DNA of 64,000 nucleotides from Cupriavidus sp. (GTDB lineage: Bacteria; Pseudomonadota; Gammaproteobacteria; Burkholderiales; Burkholderiaceae). This document shows, in pieces, positions 19,862-29,616 of the stretch (positions are counted from its first letter, which is position 1; every line of letters begins with the position of its first letter). Below the pieces are notes generated by a model. The model was not told where the DNA came from. It searched no databases and was given only the letters and a program-made list of their open reading frames with translations. The stretch covers positions 62,001 to 126,000 of the forward strand of contig JAPSLC010000001.1 in assembly GCA_031181345.1 (NCBI GenBank). Direction: 5' to 3'. A program made the translations under genes and the position numbers.

Positions 19862-20884
19862 TCACTCCGGCTGGATATTGGCGGCGCGGATGATGCGCCC
19901 CCACTTGGCCGATTCCTGCTGCTGGAAGGTCGCCAGTTCGGCCGGCGTGCTGGTGAAGATCTCGGTGCCGGTGCTGCGGTAGAAGTTGCTGGCGGTCTGG
20001 CTGCGCGCGGCCTTGACCAGCAGATCGTTCAGCTTGGCCACCACCGGTTGCGGCGTGCCTGCGGGCGCGTAGGCGGCGAACCAGTAGCTCATCTCGTAGC
20101 CCTTGACGCCGGCCTCGTCGATGGTCGGCACATCGGGCGCCAGCGGCGAGCGGGTCTTGCCCGACACGCCCAGCGCCCGCAGCTTGCCGCTCTTGACCTG
20201 CGGCAGGCCGGTAGCCGTATCGGTGATCATCATCTGGATCTGGTTGCCGAGCAGGTCGGTCACCGCCAGCGGATTGCTCTTGTACGGCACGTGCAGCAGC
20301 TGGACCTGCGCCATCTGCTGGAACAGCTCGCCCGCGATGCGCGACGACGAGCTGCCGCTGCCGAAGCTCAGCTTGCCCGGCTGCTGCTTGGCCAGCGCGA
20401 TGAACTCGCCCACCGTCTTCACCGGCAGTTGCGGATTGACCACCATGATCTGCCCGCCCTTGCCGAGCGCGGTGATCGGCGTGAAGTCCTTGATCGGATC
20501 GTAGGGCAGCTTCTTGAACAGATGCTCGTTGGCCGCATGCGTGGTGTTGGTCGTGATCAGCACCGTATAGCCGTCTGGCGCGGCCTTGGCGACGTCGGAG
20601 GCCGCGATGAAGCCGTTGGCGCCGGGCTTGTTGTCGACCACGACGGTGACCTTGGCATCGGTGGTCATGGCCTGGCCGATCGCGCGGGCCAGCTGATCGG
20701 TGGCGCTGCCCGCGGCGAACGGCACGACAAAACGGACCGGCTTGTCGGGGAATTCCGCGCGCGCCGGAGCGGAGGGCAGCGCCAGCGCCGTGAATGCCGT
20801 CAGCGCCGCCAGCGCAGGGAGCAGGGTCTTCAGGCGCGGCATGGGCTGCGTTCGCACGGCGGCGGGCAGGAAGCGGATTGGCAT
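19862..20884 (-). CDS. Bug-family (TctC-like) periplasmic solute receptor
   Basis: This 340 aa protein has a signal peptide ending near PARAEFPDK. The Bug fold signature is FPDKPVRFVVPFAAGSATDQ, followed by NKPGANGFIAASDVAKAAPD and KDFTPITALGKGGQIMVVN. Such receptors bind carboxylates, often dicarboxylates or aromatic acids, for tripartite tricarboxylate transporters. No TctA/TctB genes are nearby, so it is an orphan receptor. The start at 20884 follows AGAGGAGA with 8 nt. It stands downstream of the atuA-like pair and is probably co-transcribed, so its ligand may be the substrate of that pathway. Confidence 0.92.
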   Translation of the reverse strand: MPIRFLPAAVRTQPMPRLKTLLPALAALTAFTALALPSAPARAEFPDKPVRFVVPFAAGSATDQLARAIGQAMTTDAKVTVVVDNKPGANGFIAASDVAKAAPDGYTVLITTNTTHAANEHLFKKLPYDPIKDFTPITALGKGGQIMVVNPQLPVKTVGEFIALAKQQPGKLSFGSGSSSSRIAGELFQQMAQVQLLHVPYKSNPLAVTDLLGNQIQMMITDTATGLPQVKSGKLRALGVSGKTRSPLAPDVPTIDEAGVKGYEMSYWFAAYAPAGTPQPVVAKLNDLLVKAARSQTASNFYRSTGTEIFTSTPAELATFQQQESAKWGRIIRAANIQPE

Positions 20885-20942
20885 GGTGTGGTCTCCTCTG
20901 GGTGTTATATGAGGTCAGGATGGGCCGATGCGCGGCACCGCG

Positions 20943-21290
20943 TCAGCCGCCCTCGCGCAAGCGCGGCGGCAGGGGAATCTCCAGCTGCAGCAGCAGGAAG
21001 GACAGCGCCTTGCCATGCGCGTCGAGATTGAGCGCATCGTTGACGCCGCCGTCGAGCACGCCGTCGAGCACGAAGTTCATCGCGTGCAGCGTGGGGACGA
21101 CGTAGCGCGTCACGGCGGCCGGATGGCGATGGCGGAACAGCTCGCGCACCGCATCCTCGGTCACGTGCTGGAGCAGATGGGGGAAATCGCGCTCGTCGTA
21201 GACGATCACGCTGATGTTGGAGCGGTCGCCCTTGTCGCCGGTGCGGGCATGGGCCAGGCGATAGAGCGCAATGGTGTCGGGCATCGTCAT
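20943..21290 (-). CDS. AtuA-associated small domain protein
   Basis: This 115 aa protein (TIALYRLAHARTGDKGDRSN, VIVYDERDFPHLLQHVTEDA) corresponds to the C-terminal ferredoxin-fold-like domain that accompanies AtuA/DUF1446 proteins. In some organisms it is fused to the large domain; here it is a separate gene starting 2 bp after the atuA-like stop. The pair probably forms one enzyme. Function is unassigned beyond acyclic terpene utilisation in Pseudomonas, and the actual substrate here is unknown. Confidence 0.8.
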   Translation of the reverse strand: MTMPDTIALYRLAHARTGDKGDRSNISVIVYDERDFPHLLQHVTEDAVRELFRHRHPAAVTRYVVPTLHAMNFVLDGVLDGGVNDALNLDAHGKALSFLLLQLEIPLPPRLREGG

Positions 21291-21292
21291 GT

Positions 21293-22657
21293 TCAGCCTT
21301 CGATCATGGTGTGGCGCGGCGACACCGCATCGCGCGGCACCAGGCAGGACATCGCGTTCAGCCGCGGACGCAGCGCCGTGCGCACGCCGCCGCCGCCCGC
21401 GGGACCGCAGCAGTACAGCGCATTGACCTCGCGCAGCAGCGCCTCGGCCACGGCCTTGTCCTCGTGCGCCAGTGCGGCACGCAGCCGCACGTCCTGGCTT
21501 TGCGTTTCATGCGCTTGCGGCGCCGACAGCCATGCGCCGCCATCGTCCGCCAGCACGCTGAGCACGCCGATCAGGTCGAGCCGCACCGGCACCTGATGGC
21601 CCAGCATCCCCATTCGCTTGCGCACGATGTCGCCGGCCAGCCGGGCGCGCGCCGCGGCGTTCGGTCCGGCGTAGGAGATCTCGCCTTCGGCGATCCAGCC
21701 GCCTTCGTGGAACAGATTGGCCTTGAGCCGCTCGGGCCGTGCATGGCCGCGGATATTGCGCACCGCGACGCGGTCCGGGCCGACCTGCTCGACCGTGACC
21801 GCGCTGATGTCGGCAATCACGTCGGGCGTCAGATAGGCGGCGGGATCGTGGACCTCGTACAGCAGCTGTTCCTTGACGGTACGCAGGTCGACGCAGCCGC
21901 CGGTGCCGGCCGCCTTGCCGACTTCGATGCCGCCATCGCTGTCGAGCCGCACGATGGGATAGCCGAGCGCATGGACATCCGGGACGTCCTTGATGCCCGG
22001 ATCGGCGAAATAGCCGCCGCTCACCTGCGCCCCGCATTCCAGCAGATGGCCGGCCATGGTCGCACGCGCAATGCGGACCCAGTCCTGCCAGGACCATTTG
22101 AAATGCGCCATCGCCGGACCGACCGCCAGCGCCGGGTCGGCGACGCGGCCGCACACCACCACCTGCGCGCCGGCGGCCAGCGCCTCGGCGATGCCCTGCG
22201 CGCCGATATAGGCGTTGGCGCAGACGAAGCGGCGCTCGGGAAAGGCCTCGCCAAGGATGCCGGACAGAAGCGCGCGGCCGGCGTCGCCGGACAGATCGTC
22301 GCCTTCCACCACGGCAACGCGCGGCCTTGGCAGGCCCAGCTCGGCCGCCAGCGCCTGCACGCGGCGCGCGGCGCCGTGCGGATTGGCCGCGCCGAAATTG
22401 CCGATGATCGGAATGCCATGCGCCAGGCACAGGCCCAGCACCGGGGTCAGCAGCGCATCGAGCAGCGGCTCGTAACCGCGCGCGGGATCGGCCCGCCGGG
22501 CCAGATGGGCCAGCGCCAGCGTGCGCTCGGCCAGCGTTTCGAAGATCAGCGCGGACGGGCCGCCGTCGGCGATCAGCGTGCGTACCACGGGCAGCGCGGC
22601 GTCGATGCGATCGCCGGAGAAGCCGGCACCGGAGCCGATCGAGAGGGAAGAAGCCAT
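21293..22657 (-). CDS. AtuA-like (DUF1446) protein
   Basis: This 454 aa protein has features of the acyclic terpene utilisation AtuA family: SIGSGAGFSGDRIDAALPVV, LIFETLAERTLALA, GIPIIGNFGAANPHGAA, VVCGRVADPALAVGPAMAHF and CVDLRTVKEQLLYEVHDPA. The family's biochemical role is unresolved; in Pseudomonas it is required for citronellol/geraniol catabolism. It is the first gene of a leftward operon with the small AtuA domain and a Bug receptor. It is divergent from a LysR gene, which probably regulates it. The carboxylate-binding receptor in the operon hints at an acid rather than a terpene alcohol as substrate. Confidence 0.85.
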   Translation of the reverse strand: MASSLSIGSGAGFSGDRIDAALPVVRTLIADGGPSALIFETLAERTLALAHLARRADPARGYEPLLDALLTPVLGLCLAHGIPIIGNFGAANPHGAARRVQALAAELGLPRPRVAVVEGDDLSGDAGRALLSGILGEAFPERRFVCANAYIGAQGIAEALAAGAQVVVCGRVADPALAVGPAMAHFKWSWQDWVRIARATMAGHLLECGAQVSGGYFADPGIKDVPDVHALGYPIVRLDSDGGIEVGKAAGTGGCVDLRTVKEQLLYEVHDPAAYLTPDVIADISAVTVEQVGPDRVAVRNIRGHARPERLKANLFHEGGWIAEGEISYAGPNAAARARLAGDIVRKRMGMLGHQVPVRLDLIGVLSVLADDGGAWLSAPQAHETQSQDVRLRAALAHEDKAVAEALLREVNALYCCGPAGGGGVRTALRPRLNAMSCLVPRDAVSPRHTMIEG

Positions 22658-22788
22658 GGCGGGCGCGATATTGGGAGGACGACGGTCGAGAACAGGGCCA
22701 AACAGGGCCGAAACACGGCCAAAACGGGACCGCGCATGTGCGCAGCCCGTCCCCGCATTCTAGGCATGCGGGCGAATTCGGAAAAACG

Positions 22789-22805
22789 GATTATTTGGAT
22801 TAATC
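22789..22805. promoter_or_regulatory. Candidate LysR operator between atuA-like gene and lysR
   Basis: GATTA-N7-TAATC lies in an AT-rich patch of an otherwise GC-rich region, 51 bp upstream of the LysR start. It fits the interrupted dyad that LysR proteins use (T-N11-A type). Nearby, three GGCC-A/G-AAA-type direct repeats occur at about 22695-22725. Confidence 0.45.
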
Positions 22806-22855
22806 TAGCTACCCGCTCGATCAATCGACGATCGCTCCCTGAGCGATCCACCGCC

Positions 22856-23782
22856 ATGAACCTGTCCGTCAAGCATCTGCGCGCCTTCGTCGCCCTGGCC
22901 CAGCAGCGCAATTTCACGCGCGCGGCGCAAGCCTGCCATCTGTCGCAGTCGGCGTTCAGCGCCCTGATCCGCACGCTGGAGGAGCAGGCCGGCGCGCGGC
23001 TGTTCGAACGCACCACACGTTTTGTCGAGCTCAGTGCCGAGGGTCGCCGCTTCGAGGAGGTGGCCGAGCGGCTGCTGGCGGATTTCGAGGACGCCTTCGC
23101 GGACCTGCGCGACCATGCCGAGCGCCGCAAGGGACGGGTCGCGATCGCCGCGCTGCCGTCGATCGCGGCAGGCGATCTGCCGCCCGTGCTCGCGGCCTTC
23201 CGCGAGCGCTACCCAGGCATCGCGCTGGCGTTGCACGATGTGCTGGCCGACGGCTGTATCGATCTGGTACGGCGCGGCCGCGTCGATTTTGCCTTGGCGC
23301 CGGCGCCTGGCCAGGATGCGGATCTGAAGATCGAGCCGCTGGTGGCGGACTCCTTCCACGTGGTCTGCCCGGCCGATCATCCGCTCGCCACGCGCCGCAG
23401 CATCGCGCCGTCCGCGCTCGCCGGCCTTCCCTTCATCCATCTGTCGCGGACCAGCAGCGTGCGCCAGCATCTGGACGCGGCGCTGCATCCGACGCGGCTC
23501 AACGGCGTGATGGAGGTCGAGCATCTGGCCACGGTGGCCGGATTGGTTGCCGCCGGACTCGGCGTCACCGTGGTGCCGTCGCTGGCGCTGTTCCAGTTCC
23601 AGCTGCCGAATCTGGCAATCAGGCCGCTGCGGCTCGAATCGCTGGTGCGCGATATCTGTCTGGTACGGCTACGCGACCGCGGCGATTCGGCCGCGGCCAG
23701 CGCGATGCTCGACTACGTGTATGCGCACTTTCGCAAGCGGCGCGGCGCGCCGGATGCCGAACGGCGGACGCGTCAGAAGTGA
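22856..23782 (+). CDS. LysR-family transcriptional regulator
   Basis: This 308 aa LTTR has an HTH at residues 1-60 (MNLSVKHLRAFVALAQQRNF, LSQSAFSALIRTLEEQAGAR). The effector domain has AIAALPSIAAGDLPPVLAAF and LVAAGLGVTVVPSLAL. The start is the ATG at 22856. A much longer frame upstream is antisense to the atuA-like gene. It is divergent from the atuA-like operon, which makes that operon its likely target. Its 3' end overlaps the convergent SDR gene by 10 bp. Confidence 0.9.
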   Translation: MNLSVKHLRAFVALAQQRNFTRAAQACHLSQSAFSALIRTLEEQAGARLFERTTRFVELSAEGRRFEEVAERLLADFEDAFADLRDHAERRKGRVAIAALPSIAAGDLPPVLAAFRERYPGIALALHDVLADGCIDLVRRGRVDFALAPAPGQDADLKIEPLVADSFHVVCPADHPLATRRSIAPSALAGLPFIHLSRTSSVRQHLDAALHPTRLNGVMEVEHLATVAGLVAAGLGVTVVPSLALFQFQLPNLAIRPLRLESLVRDICLVRLRDRGDSAAASAMLDYVYAHFRKRRGAPDAERRTRQK

Positions 23783-24543
23783 GCCAGATAGCCGCCGTCG
23801 ACGGCAAGGACATGGCCGGTGATATAGGACGCCGCCGGCGAGGCCAGGAACACCGCGGCGCCCGCGATTTCATCCGGCTGTCCCCAGCGGCCCAGCGAGG
23901 TACGACGCTGCAGCCAGTCCTTCACGCCGGCATCGCCGACCATCGGCTGGTTCGGCTCGGTGGCGAAGAACCCCGGCGCAATCGCGTTCACGGTGACGCC
24001 ATCGCGCCCCAGGTCGGCCGATAGCGAGCGCGTCAGCGCATCGAGCGCACCCTTGGTGGCGGGATACAGCACGTCGTCGCCGCGCGCGACCTGCCCCGCA
24101 ATCGAACTGACATTGACGATGCGGCCGTAGCCACCGCGGCGCATGCGCATCGCCGCATGCCGGCACAGGTTGTACGGCGCGACCAGATTGGTCTCCATCA
24201 TCGCGCGCAGGTCGCCGGTATCGAGCTCGGCCATGGTCTGCCGGTTGCGCGCCCCGGCGTTGTTCACCAGGATGTCGAGCCGGCCGTATCGTCTGTCGAT
24301 GCTGTCGAACGCCTCCGCTACCGCTGCCTCATCGGTGATGTCGAGCACCAGCGGATGGGCGCCCTCACCGAGCGTGGCCACGGCCTGCTCGACACGCTGC
24401 GGATTGCGCGCGGCCACCAGCACGGTGGCACCGGCGTCGATCAGGCCTTTGGCGATGGCCAGTCCAAGACCCTGCGCACCGCCAGTGACGAGCGCCACGC
24501 GGCCGGACAGGGAGAAGGGATGGGATTGGGTATGCGTCGACAT
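23773..24543 (-). CDS. Short-chain dehydrogenase/reductase (SDR)
   Basis: This 256 aa classical SDR has the NAD(P)-binding motif TGGAQGLG (20-27), NNAG (94-97), catalytic S146/147, Y160 and K164 (YPATK), and C-terminal TGHVLAVDGGYLAHF. The overall sequence is closest to the gluconate 5-dehydrogenase/3-oxoacyl-ACP reductase group (DVLYPATKGALDALTRSLSA). It oxidises or reduces a secondary alcohol. The gene stands alone between two regulators, and its substrate cannot be inferred. Its start is 30 bp from the stop of the LysR gene at 24573-25496, so the two may be co-transcribed. Confidence 0.88.
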   Translation of the reverse strand: MSTHTQSHPFSLSGRVALVTGGAQGLGLAIAKGLIDAGATVLVAARNPQRVEQAVATLGEGAHPLVLDITDEAAVAEAFDSIDRRYGRLDILVNNAGARNRQTMAELDTGDLRAMMETNLVAPYNLCRHAAMRMRRGGYGRIVNVSSIAGQVARGDDVLYPATKGALDALTRSLSADLGRDGVTVNAIAPGFFATEPNQPMVGDAGVKDWLQRRTSLGRWGQPDEIAGAAVFLASPAASYITGHVLAVDGGYLAHF

Positions 24544-24572
24544 GCGGGCAAATATACCGCAGCGAGGCTGGC

Positions 24573-25496
24573 TTATCCCGGTGGCGCCTGTTTGGTTTGG
24601 TCGATGAGCCAGTCACGAAACGCCACCACGCGTTGATCGTCGATGCTGCTTTCCGGATAGACGAGGTGATAGGCATAGTCCTGCGCCACGCTGACGCCAA
24701 TGTCGAACGGCCTGACCAGCCGGCCTGCCGCCAGGTCGTTGGCGATCATCGGCAGTTCGACCAGGCCGACGGCGCCGCTGTCAAGCACGGCCTGCACGAC
24801 GTGCGTGGAATCGGCGAAGGCCATGCAGCGGCTGTCGTCGAAGTCGTCGATCCCGGCCGCGGCCATCCACATCGGCCAGTCGGGCCAGACGATGCCATCG
24901 GTGCGGCAATCGACGTGGCACAGCGTGTGGTGCAGCAGATCGCGCGGCTCGCGCAGCGGCGGGCCGGATTCGAGCAAGCTGGGACTGCAGATCGGCACCA
25001 CCACCGTGCCGAACAGACGCTCGGCGCGCGCGCCTTCGTACCGGCCGGCGCCGAAGCGGATCGCGACGTCGATATCGTCGGCCTCGAAATCGCGGACCTG
25101 CTCGCTGATATCGAAGGTCAGCTCCAGGCCAGGATTTGCGGCGCGAAATTGCGGGAGCCGGGGCAGCAGCCAGTTGCTGGCAAACCTGGCCTCCAGCGAT
25201 ATCCGCAGATGGGTGGCACCGCGCGCCATGCGACGGGCGCGCGCCGTGGCGCGGCGCAGATTGTCGAGCGCATCGGCGGTGGCCTCGTACAAGACCGCGC
25301 CGGCTGGCGTCAGCTGGATGCTGCGGCTGGTGCGCGTAAACAGCGTGATGCCCAGCTGCTCCTCGATTTCCTTGATCTGGTAGCTGACCGCGGCGGGCGT
25401 CAGGCCGACCTCGTCGGCCGCGCGGGTGAAGTTCAGGTGCCGCGCGGCCGCTTCAAAGGTCCGGAGGGCGCGCGTGCCCGGCAGCATGCGATTCAT
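24573..25496 (-). CDS. LysR-family regulator, GcvA-like
   Basis: This 307 aa LTTR has the GcvA-branch N-terminus (LPGTRALRTFEAAARHLNFT, RAADEVGLTPAAVSYQIKEI). Its effector domain contains DDIDVAIRFGAGRYEGARAE, which is typical of that branch. It lies just upstream of the SDR gene on the same strand with a short gap. It may activate that gene, although LTTRs more often act on divergent genes. An alternative ATG three codons later is equally possible. Confidence 0.88.
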   Translation of the reverse strand: MNRMLPGTRALRTFEAAARHLNFTRAADEVGLTPAAVSYQIKEIEEQLGITLFTRTSRSIQLTPAGAVLYEATADALDNLRRATARARRMARGATHLRISLEARFASNWLLPRLPQFRAANPGLELTFDISEQVRDFEADDIDVAIRFGAGRYEGARAERLFGTVVVPICSPSLLESGPPLREPRDLLHHTLCHVDCRTDGIVWPDWPMWMAAAGIDDFDDSRCMAFADSTHVVQAVLDSGAVGLVELPMIANDLAAGRLVRPFDIGVSVAQDYAYHLVYPESSIDDQRVVAFRDWLIDQTKQAPPG

Positions 25497-25665
25497 CGAT
25501 CTTCAGGCGAGATGGAATGGTCGCACGGAAACTACCGGTTTCTCGGCGGGGGGTCAATGCGCAGGGAGTCGCGCCGGGCCGGCGCGAAGAGAGGGAACGT
25601 GGTGCACGGGCATTGCCGGTGCACCACGTATCGTCAGACTGTCGAAGCGACGAAGCGCGCCGGAA

Positions 25666-26178
25666 TCAGGGGAACGCCGGCACCGCCGGGTCCATCCCCG
25701 CGAAGCGGGCTTCCGGATGCGAGCTGCGCAGCAGGGTTTCGATTTCCTCGCAACGGCCGCGCGGCACATCGACGATCAGCAGGATCTTGCCGTCGGCGAT
25801 ATCGGCCTCGAAGGGCTTGAGCCGGCTGTTGGGCGCGGAGCTGCCGATCATGCTGGAGGCCCAGGCACCGAACACCGCGCCGAGCACGGCCAGCACGCCA
25901 ACCAGGCCCCATTGCGGGGTATCGCCGACGATCGGGAACATCGCCACCACCACGCCGGCGACCACGCCCACCGCACCGCCGATCATCAAACCCATTTCGG
26001 CGGCGTGAACGATATCGGAGGTCTGGAACAGATTGGCTTCATGCAGGCCGGTCATGTCCATGCCGTCGCGGGCGACGAAGTGGATATGCCGGTGTTCGAC
26101 GCGATTGACAAGCAGATCGTCCATGGTGCGCTTCGCGCTGACCACGTCGGGCAACAACCAGTAGATGCGTTTGCGCAT
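25666..26178 (-). CDS. Membrane protein of DUF1269 type
   Basis: This 170 aa protein begins with a ferredoxin-like soluble half (RIYWLLPDVVSAKRTMDDLL, HFVARDGMDMTGLHEAN). Two transmembrane segments follow, at about 62-82 (LMIGGAVGVVAGVVVAMFPI) and 88-112 (QWGLVGVLAVLGAVFGAW). The C-terminal part, KILLIVDVPRGRCEEIETLL, resembles a repeat of the first half. This is the common DUF1269 layout. No function is established. It is monocistronic with a purine-rich site upstream. Confidence 0.8.
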   Translation of the reverse strand: MRKRIYWLLPDVVSAKRTMDDLLVNRVEHRHIHFVARDGMDMTGLHEANLFQTSDIVHAAEMGLMIGGAVGVVAGVVVAMFPIVGDTPQWGLVGVLAVLGAVFGAWASSMIGSSAPNSRLKPFEADIADGKILLIVDVPRGRCEEIETLLRSSHPEARFAGMDPAVPAFP

Positions 26179-26394
26179 GACGGATTCCTCCGAGCGAGGT
26201 CCCGTCCGTGGGCTGCCGAGGCTGGCAGGTGGCGGCAGAATCCGCCAGCGGGGCGGGTTTTACTTTTGTACGCCACCAGGCAGGGAATCGCAAGCGCGGC
26301 CGCGGGGTGCGGTACACCGTGCCGGCGCGACGTCACGTAGCCGTCACGCCGGCAACTGGCCGACGTGACGGCGATGACGCCGAACCGAAACCGC

Positions 26395-27825
<1,431 letters not shown>

Positions 27826-27948
27826 GACTCTCCCTCCCCCCGGATGGCGGACTGATTCAGGAGTCCGCGACCTGCTTTGCGTTGTTGCGATGCACCCCTG
27901 TGAGTCCGGATGCGACCGCGTGCATCCGTTGCGTCTGTTTGCTTGCGT

Positions 27949-27978
27949 GTGGTCCCGTGTGGTCCCGTGTGGTCCCGT
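27949..27978. repeat. Three 10-bp tandem repeats between fapE-like and fapF-like genes
   Basis: GTGGTCCCGT is repeated exactly three times in the 167-bp gap between the two genes. As 10 bp is near one helical turn, it could be a protein-binding array or simple slippage. It is too far upstream of the fapF-like ribosome-binding site to affect it directly. Confidence 0.9.
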
Positions 27979-27992
27979 ATGCGTGTCTGGCT

Positions 27993-28880
27993 CTACCGCA
28001 TGCTCGCCGCCCGTTGCAGGGCGCTGTTCAATGCTGCGCCGGCGACCCCCGCGCGGAACGCCTGCAACGTGTTCACGCCCGCATCGATGGTCAACAGGCT
28101 CTGGATCGACTGGTTGTTGAGCGAGTTCTGGATCACGGTCGCCGGCGTGCCCGCCAGCGCTCCCGCGTTGAAGCTGTTGCCCGGCCCGTTCTGGATCAGA
28201 TTGAGCAGGCCGTTGGTGGTGACCGAACCGGTCGCGGTGGCGATCACGGCGGGCGCGGGCATCGCTGGCGCCCCGGAGGACAGTGGGGGCGATGGCGCCG
28301 CCACCGTGGCGCTGCCTGGCGTGGACGTGCCCGTGCCGGGCTGTCCGGCGCTGGCCGAGGAACTGGCGCTGCCGCTGCCGGGCGCCGAAGTCCCCTGCCC
28401 CGCCTGCCCCAGCGCGTTGGCCGCGACCGAGCCCGCATTGGCGGCGCTCTGCAGCGCGGCGGCGAGCCGCCCGGCCTGTTCCGAGGTGATGCGGCTGACG
28501 TCGGGAATCACCAGGCTGGTCGAGACCACCAGATTGCCGTTGATATAGACGGCGCGTTCGATGCCGAACGAGACCTGCAGGCCGCCGGTCTCGAAGCCGC
28601 CTCGCAGTTCTTCCAATCGTGCCGATGCGACCGGTGCCCAGCCCGCCATGCCGCTGCGCGCGGCTGCGACGGCTTCGTGATGGGGATTCGCGGTGGGGTG
28701 GGACGCCAGGCCGGCGTCCAGGCCGCCGTCGCGCCCTACATCGCGCGGGGCCTGCGCGCTCCACGCGTGACCGGCGCAGGCCAGCCCCGCGCCGAGCAGC
28801 ATCGCCGCCGCGGCCGAATGTGCGACGCCACGGGCGGCGCCGCGGCGCACCGGCCGCGTAGTCATAGCTTGTCGATACAT
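27993..28880 (-). CDS. FapE-like exported protein
   Basis: This 295 aa protein has an N-terminal export signal (hydrophobic AAAAMLLGAGLACAGHAWSA). A conserved module around 95-140 reads GGLQVSFGIERAVYINGNLV and STSLVIPDVSRITSEQAGRL. A Ser/Gly/Pro/Thr linker follows. The C-terminal module has GLLNLIQNGPGNSF, TPATVIQNSLNNQSIQSLLT and IDAGVNTLQAFRAG. The Asn/Gln-rich IQN motifs are the type of sequence found in Fap-associated proteins. It sits between the C39 protease and the exporter genes, exactly the place of fapE. In Pseudomonas FapE is a minor extracellular component. I assign it by order and composition, not by full alignment. Confidence 0.65.
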   Translation of the reverse strand: MYRQAMTTRPVRRGAARGVAHSAAAAMLLGAGLACAGHAWSAQAPRDVGRDGGLDAGLASHPTANPHHEAVAAARSGMAGWAPVASARLEELRGGFETGGLQVSFGIERAVYINGNLVVSTSLVIPDVSRITSEQAGRLAAALQSAANAGSVAANALGQAGQGTSAPGSGSASSSASAGQPGTGTSTPGSATVAAPSPPLSSGAPAMPAPAVIATATGSVTTNGLLNLIQNGPGNSFNAGALAGTPATVIQNSLNNQSIQSLLTIDAGVNTLQAFRAGVAGAALNSALQRAASMR

Positions 28881-28892
28881 GGTGACGGGTCC

Positions 28893-29609
28893 CTAGAAGT
28901 CTCCAGCGCCATGCTTGGGCATGACGGTAAAGAACAGACTGTCCCGATTGACCCCCATCCAGTACGGCCCACTGGGTGCGACGCGCCAGTCCGAAGCCTG
29001 GTTGAAGCGCGCGAGATCGGTGCGGTTGTGGATCACGAACAGAAGACTACTGTCCCAGATCCGTTCGAAGTGTTCGCGAGACAACGCTCGCGTACCGAGC
29101 GCGGGATCGCCAACCAACACCCGATTGCCGCGTACCCCCTTGACCACGACGAAATGGTGGTAGCCGTTCTCGACCACCAGCACGATCGCCGGGACCTGGG
29201 TTTCCTCGAGCTTGGACAGCGGCAGTTCGAAGCCGTCGGCCATGAAGCCGCGCGATTCGAGGAAGCGCTTCATGTCCAGCAGCGAGAAGCCCTCGCGCTG
29301 GATCTTTTCGCGATCGCCGGTCAGGTACATCTGCTGGAATACTTCCGCTTCCGTGACCGGATGGCCGTACTGATAGGTAAGCAGGGTCGCCACTGCGGCC
29401 GAGCCGCAGCTGAAGTCGTACTGCTGCCGAATGGTGGTCTTGAAGCGTGCCTCCTTCAGACTTACGGTCCGGACCTTGTACTCGCTGCCCGCCGGTGGAA
29501 TCACGACCGAATCGGCGGCATGCGCCGGCACCGTCGCCGACGCCCAGGCGAGCGCCGCCAGCGCGGCAAGGCGTGGCAGCTTCATGGCCCGCTTCATGGC
29601 CCGCTTCAT
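28893..29609 (-). CDS. FapD-like C39 cysteine peptidase
   Basis: This is 238 aa if started at the ATG that overlaps the upstream stop (ATGA). Starts 4 or 8 codons later, created by a repeat, are also possible. A signal peptide (LPRLAALAALAWASATVPAH) sends it to the periplasm. The C39 peptidase fold follows with catalytic C68 (QQYDFSCGSAAVATLLTYQY), H152 (ENGYHHFVVVKGV) and D168 (VLVGDPALGTRALS), so the triad is complete. FapD proteins have this architecture and process or permit export of amyloid subunits. It is in the middle of the operon, 12 bp before the fapE-like gene. Confidence 0.8.
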   Translation of the reverse strand: MKRAMKRAMKLPRLAALAALAWASATVPAHAADSVVIPPAGSEYKVRTVSLKEARFKTTIRQQYDFSCGSAAVATLLTYQYGHPVTEAEVFQQMYLTGDREKIQREGFSLLDMKRFLESRGFMADGFELPLSKLEETQVPAIVLVVENGYHHFVVVKGVRGNRVLVGDPALGTRALSREHFERIWDSSLLFVIHNRTDLARFNQASDWRVAPSGPYWMGVNRDSLFFTVMPKHGAGDF

Positions 29610-29616
29610 GGCCCAA
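29581..29616. repeat. Three 12-bp repeats that triplicate the protease start codon
   Basis: TTCATGGCCCGC twice, then TTCATGGCCCAA. Read on the minus strand, each unit carries an in-frame ATG, giving the N-terminus MKRAMKRAMK. The first unit also contains the stop codon of the preceding gene. Confidence 0.95.
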
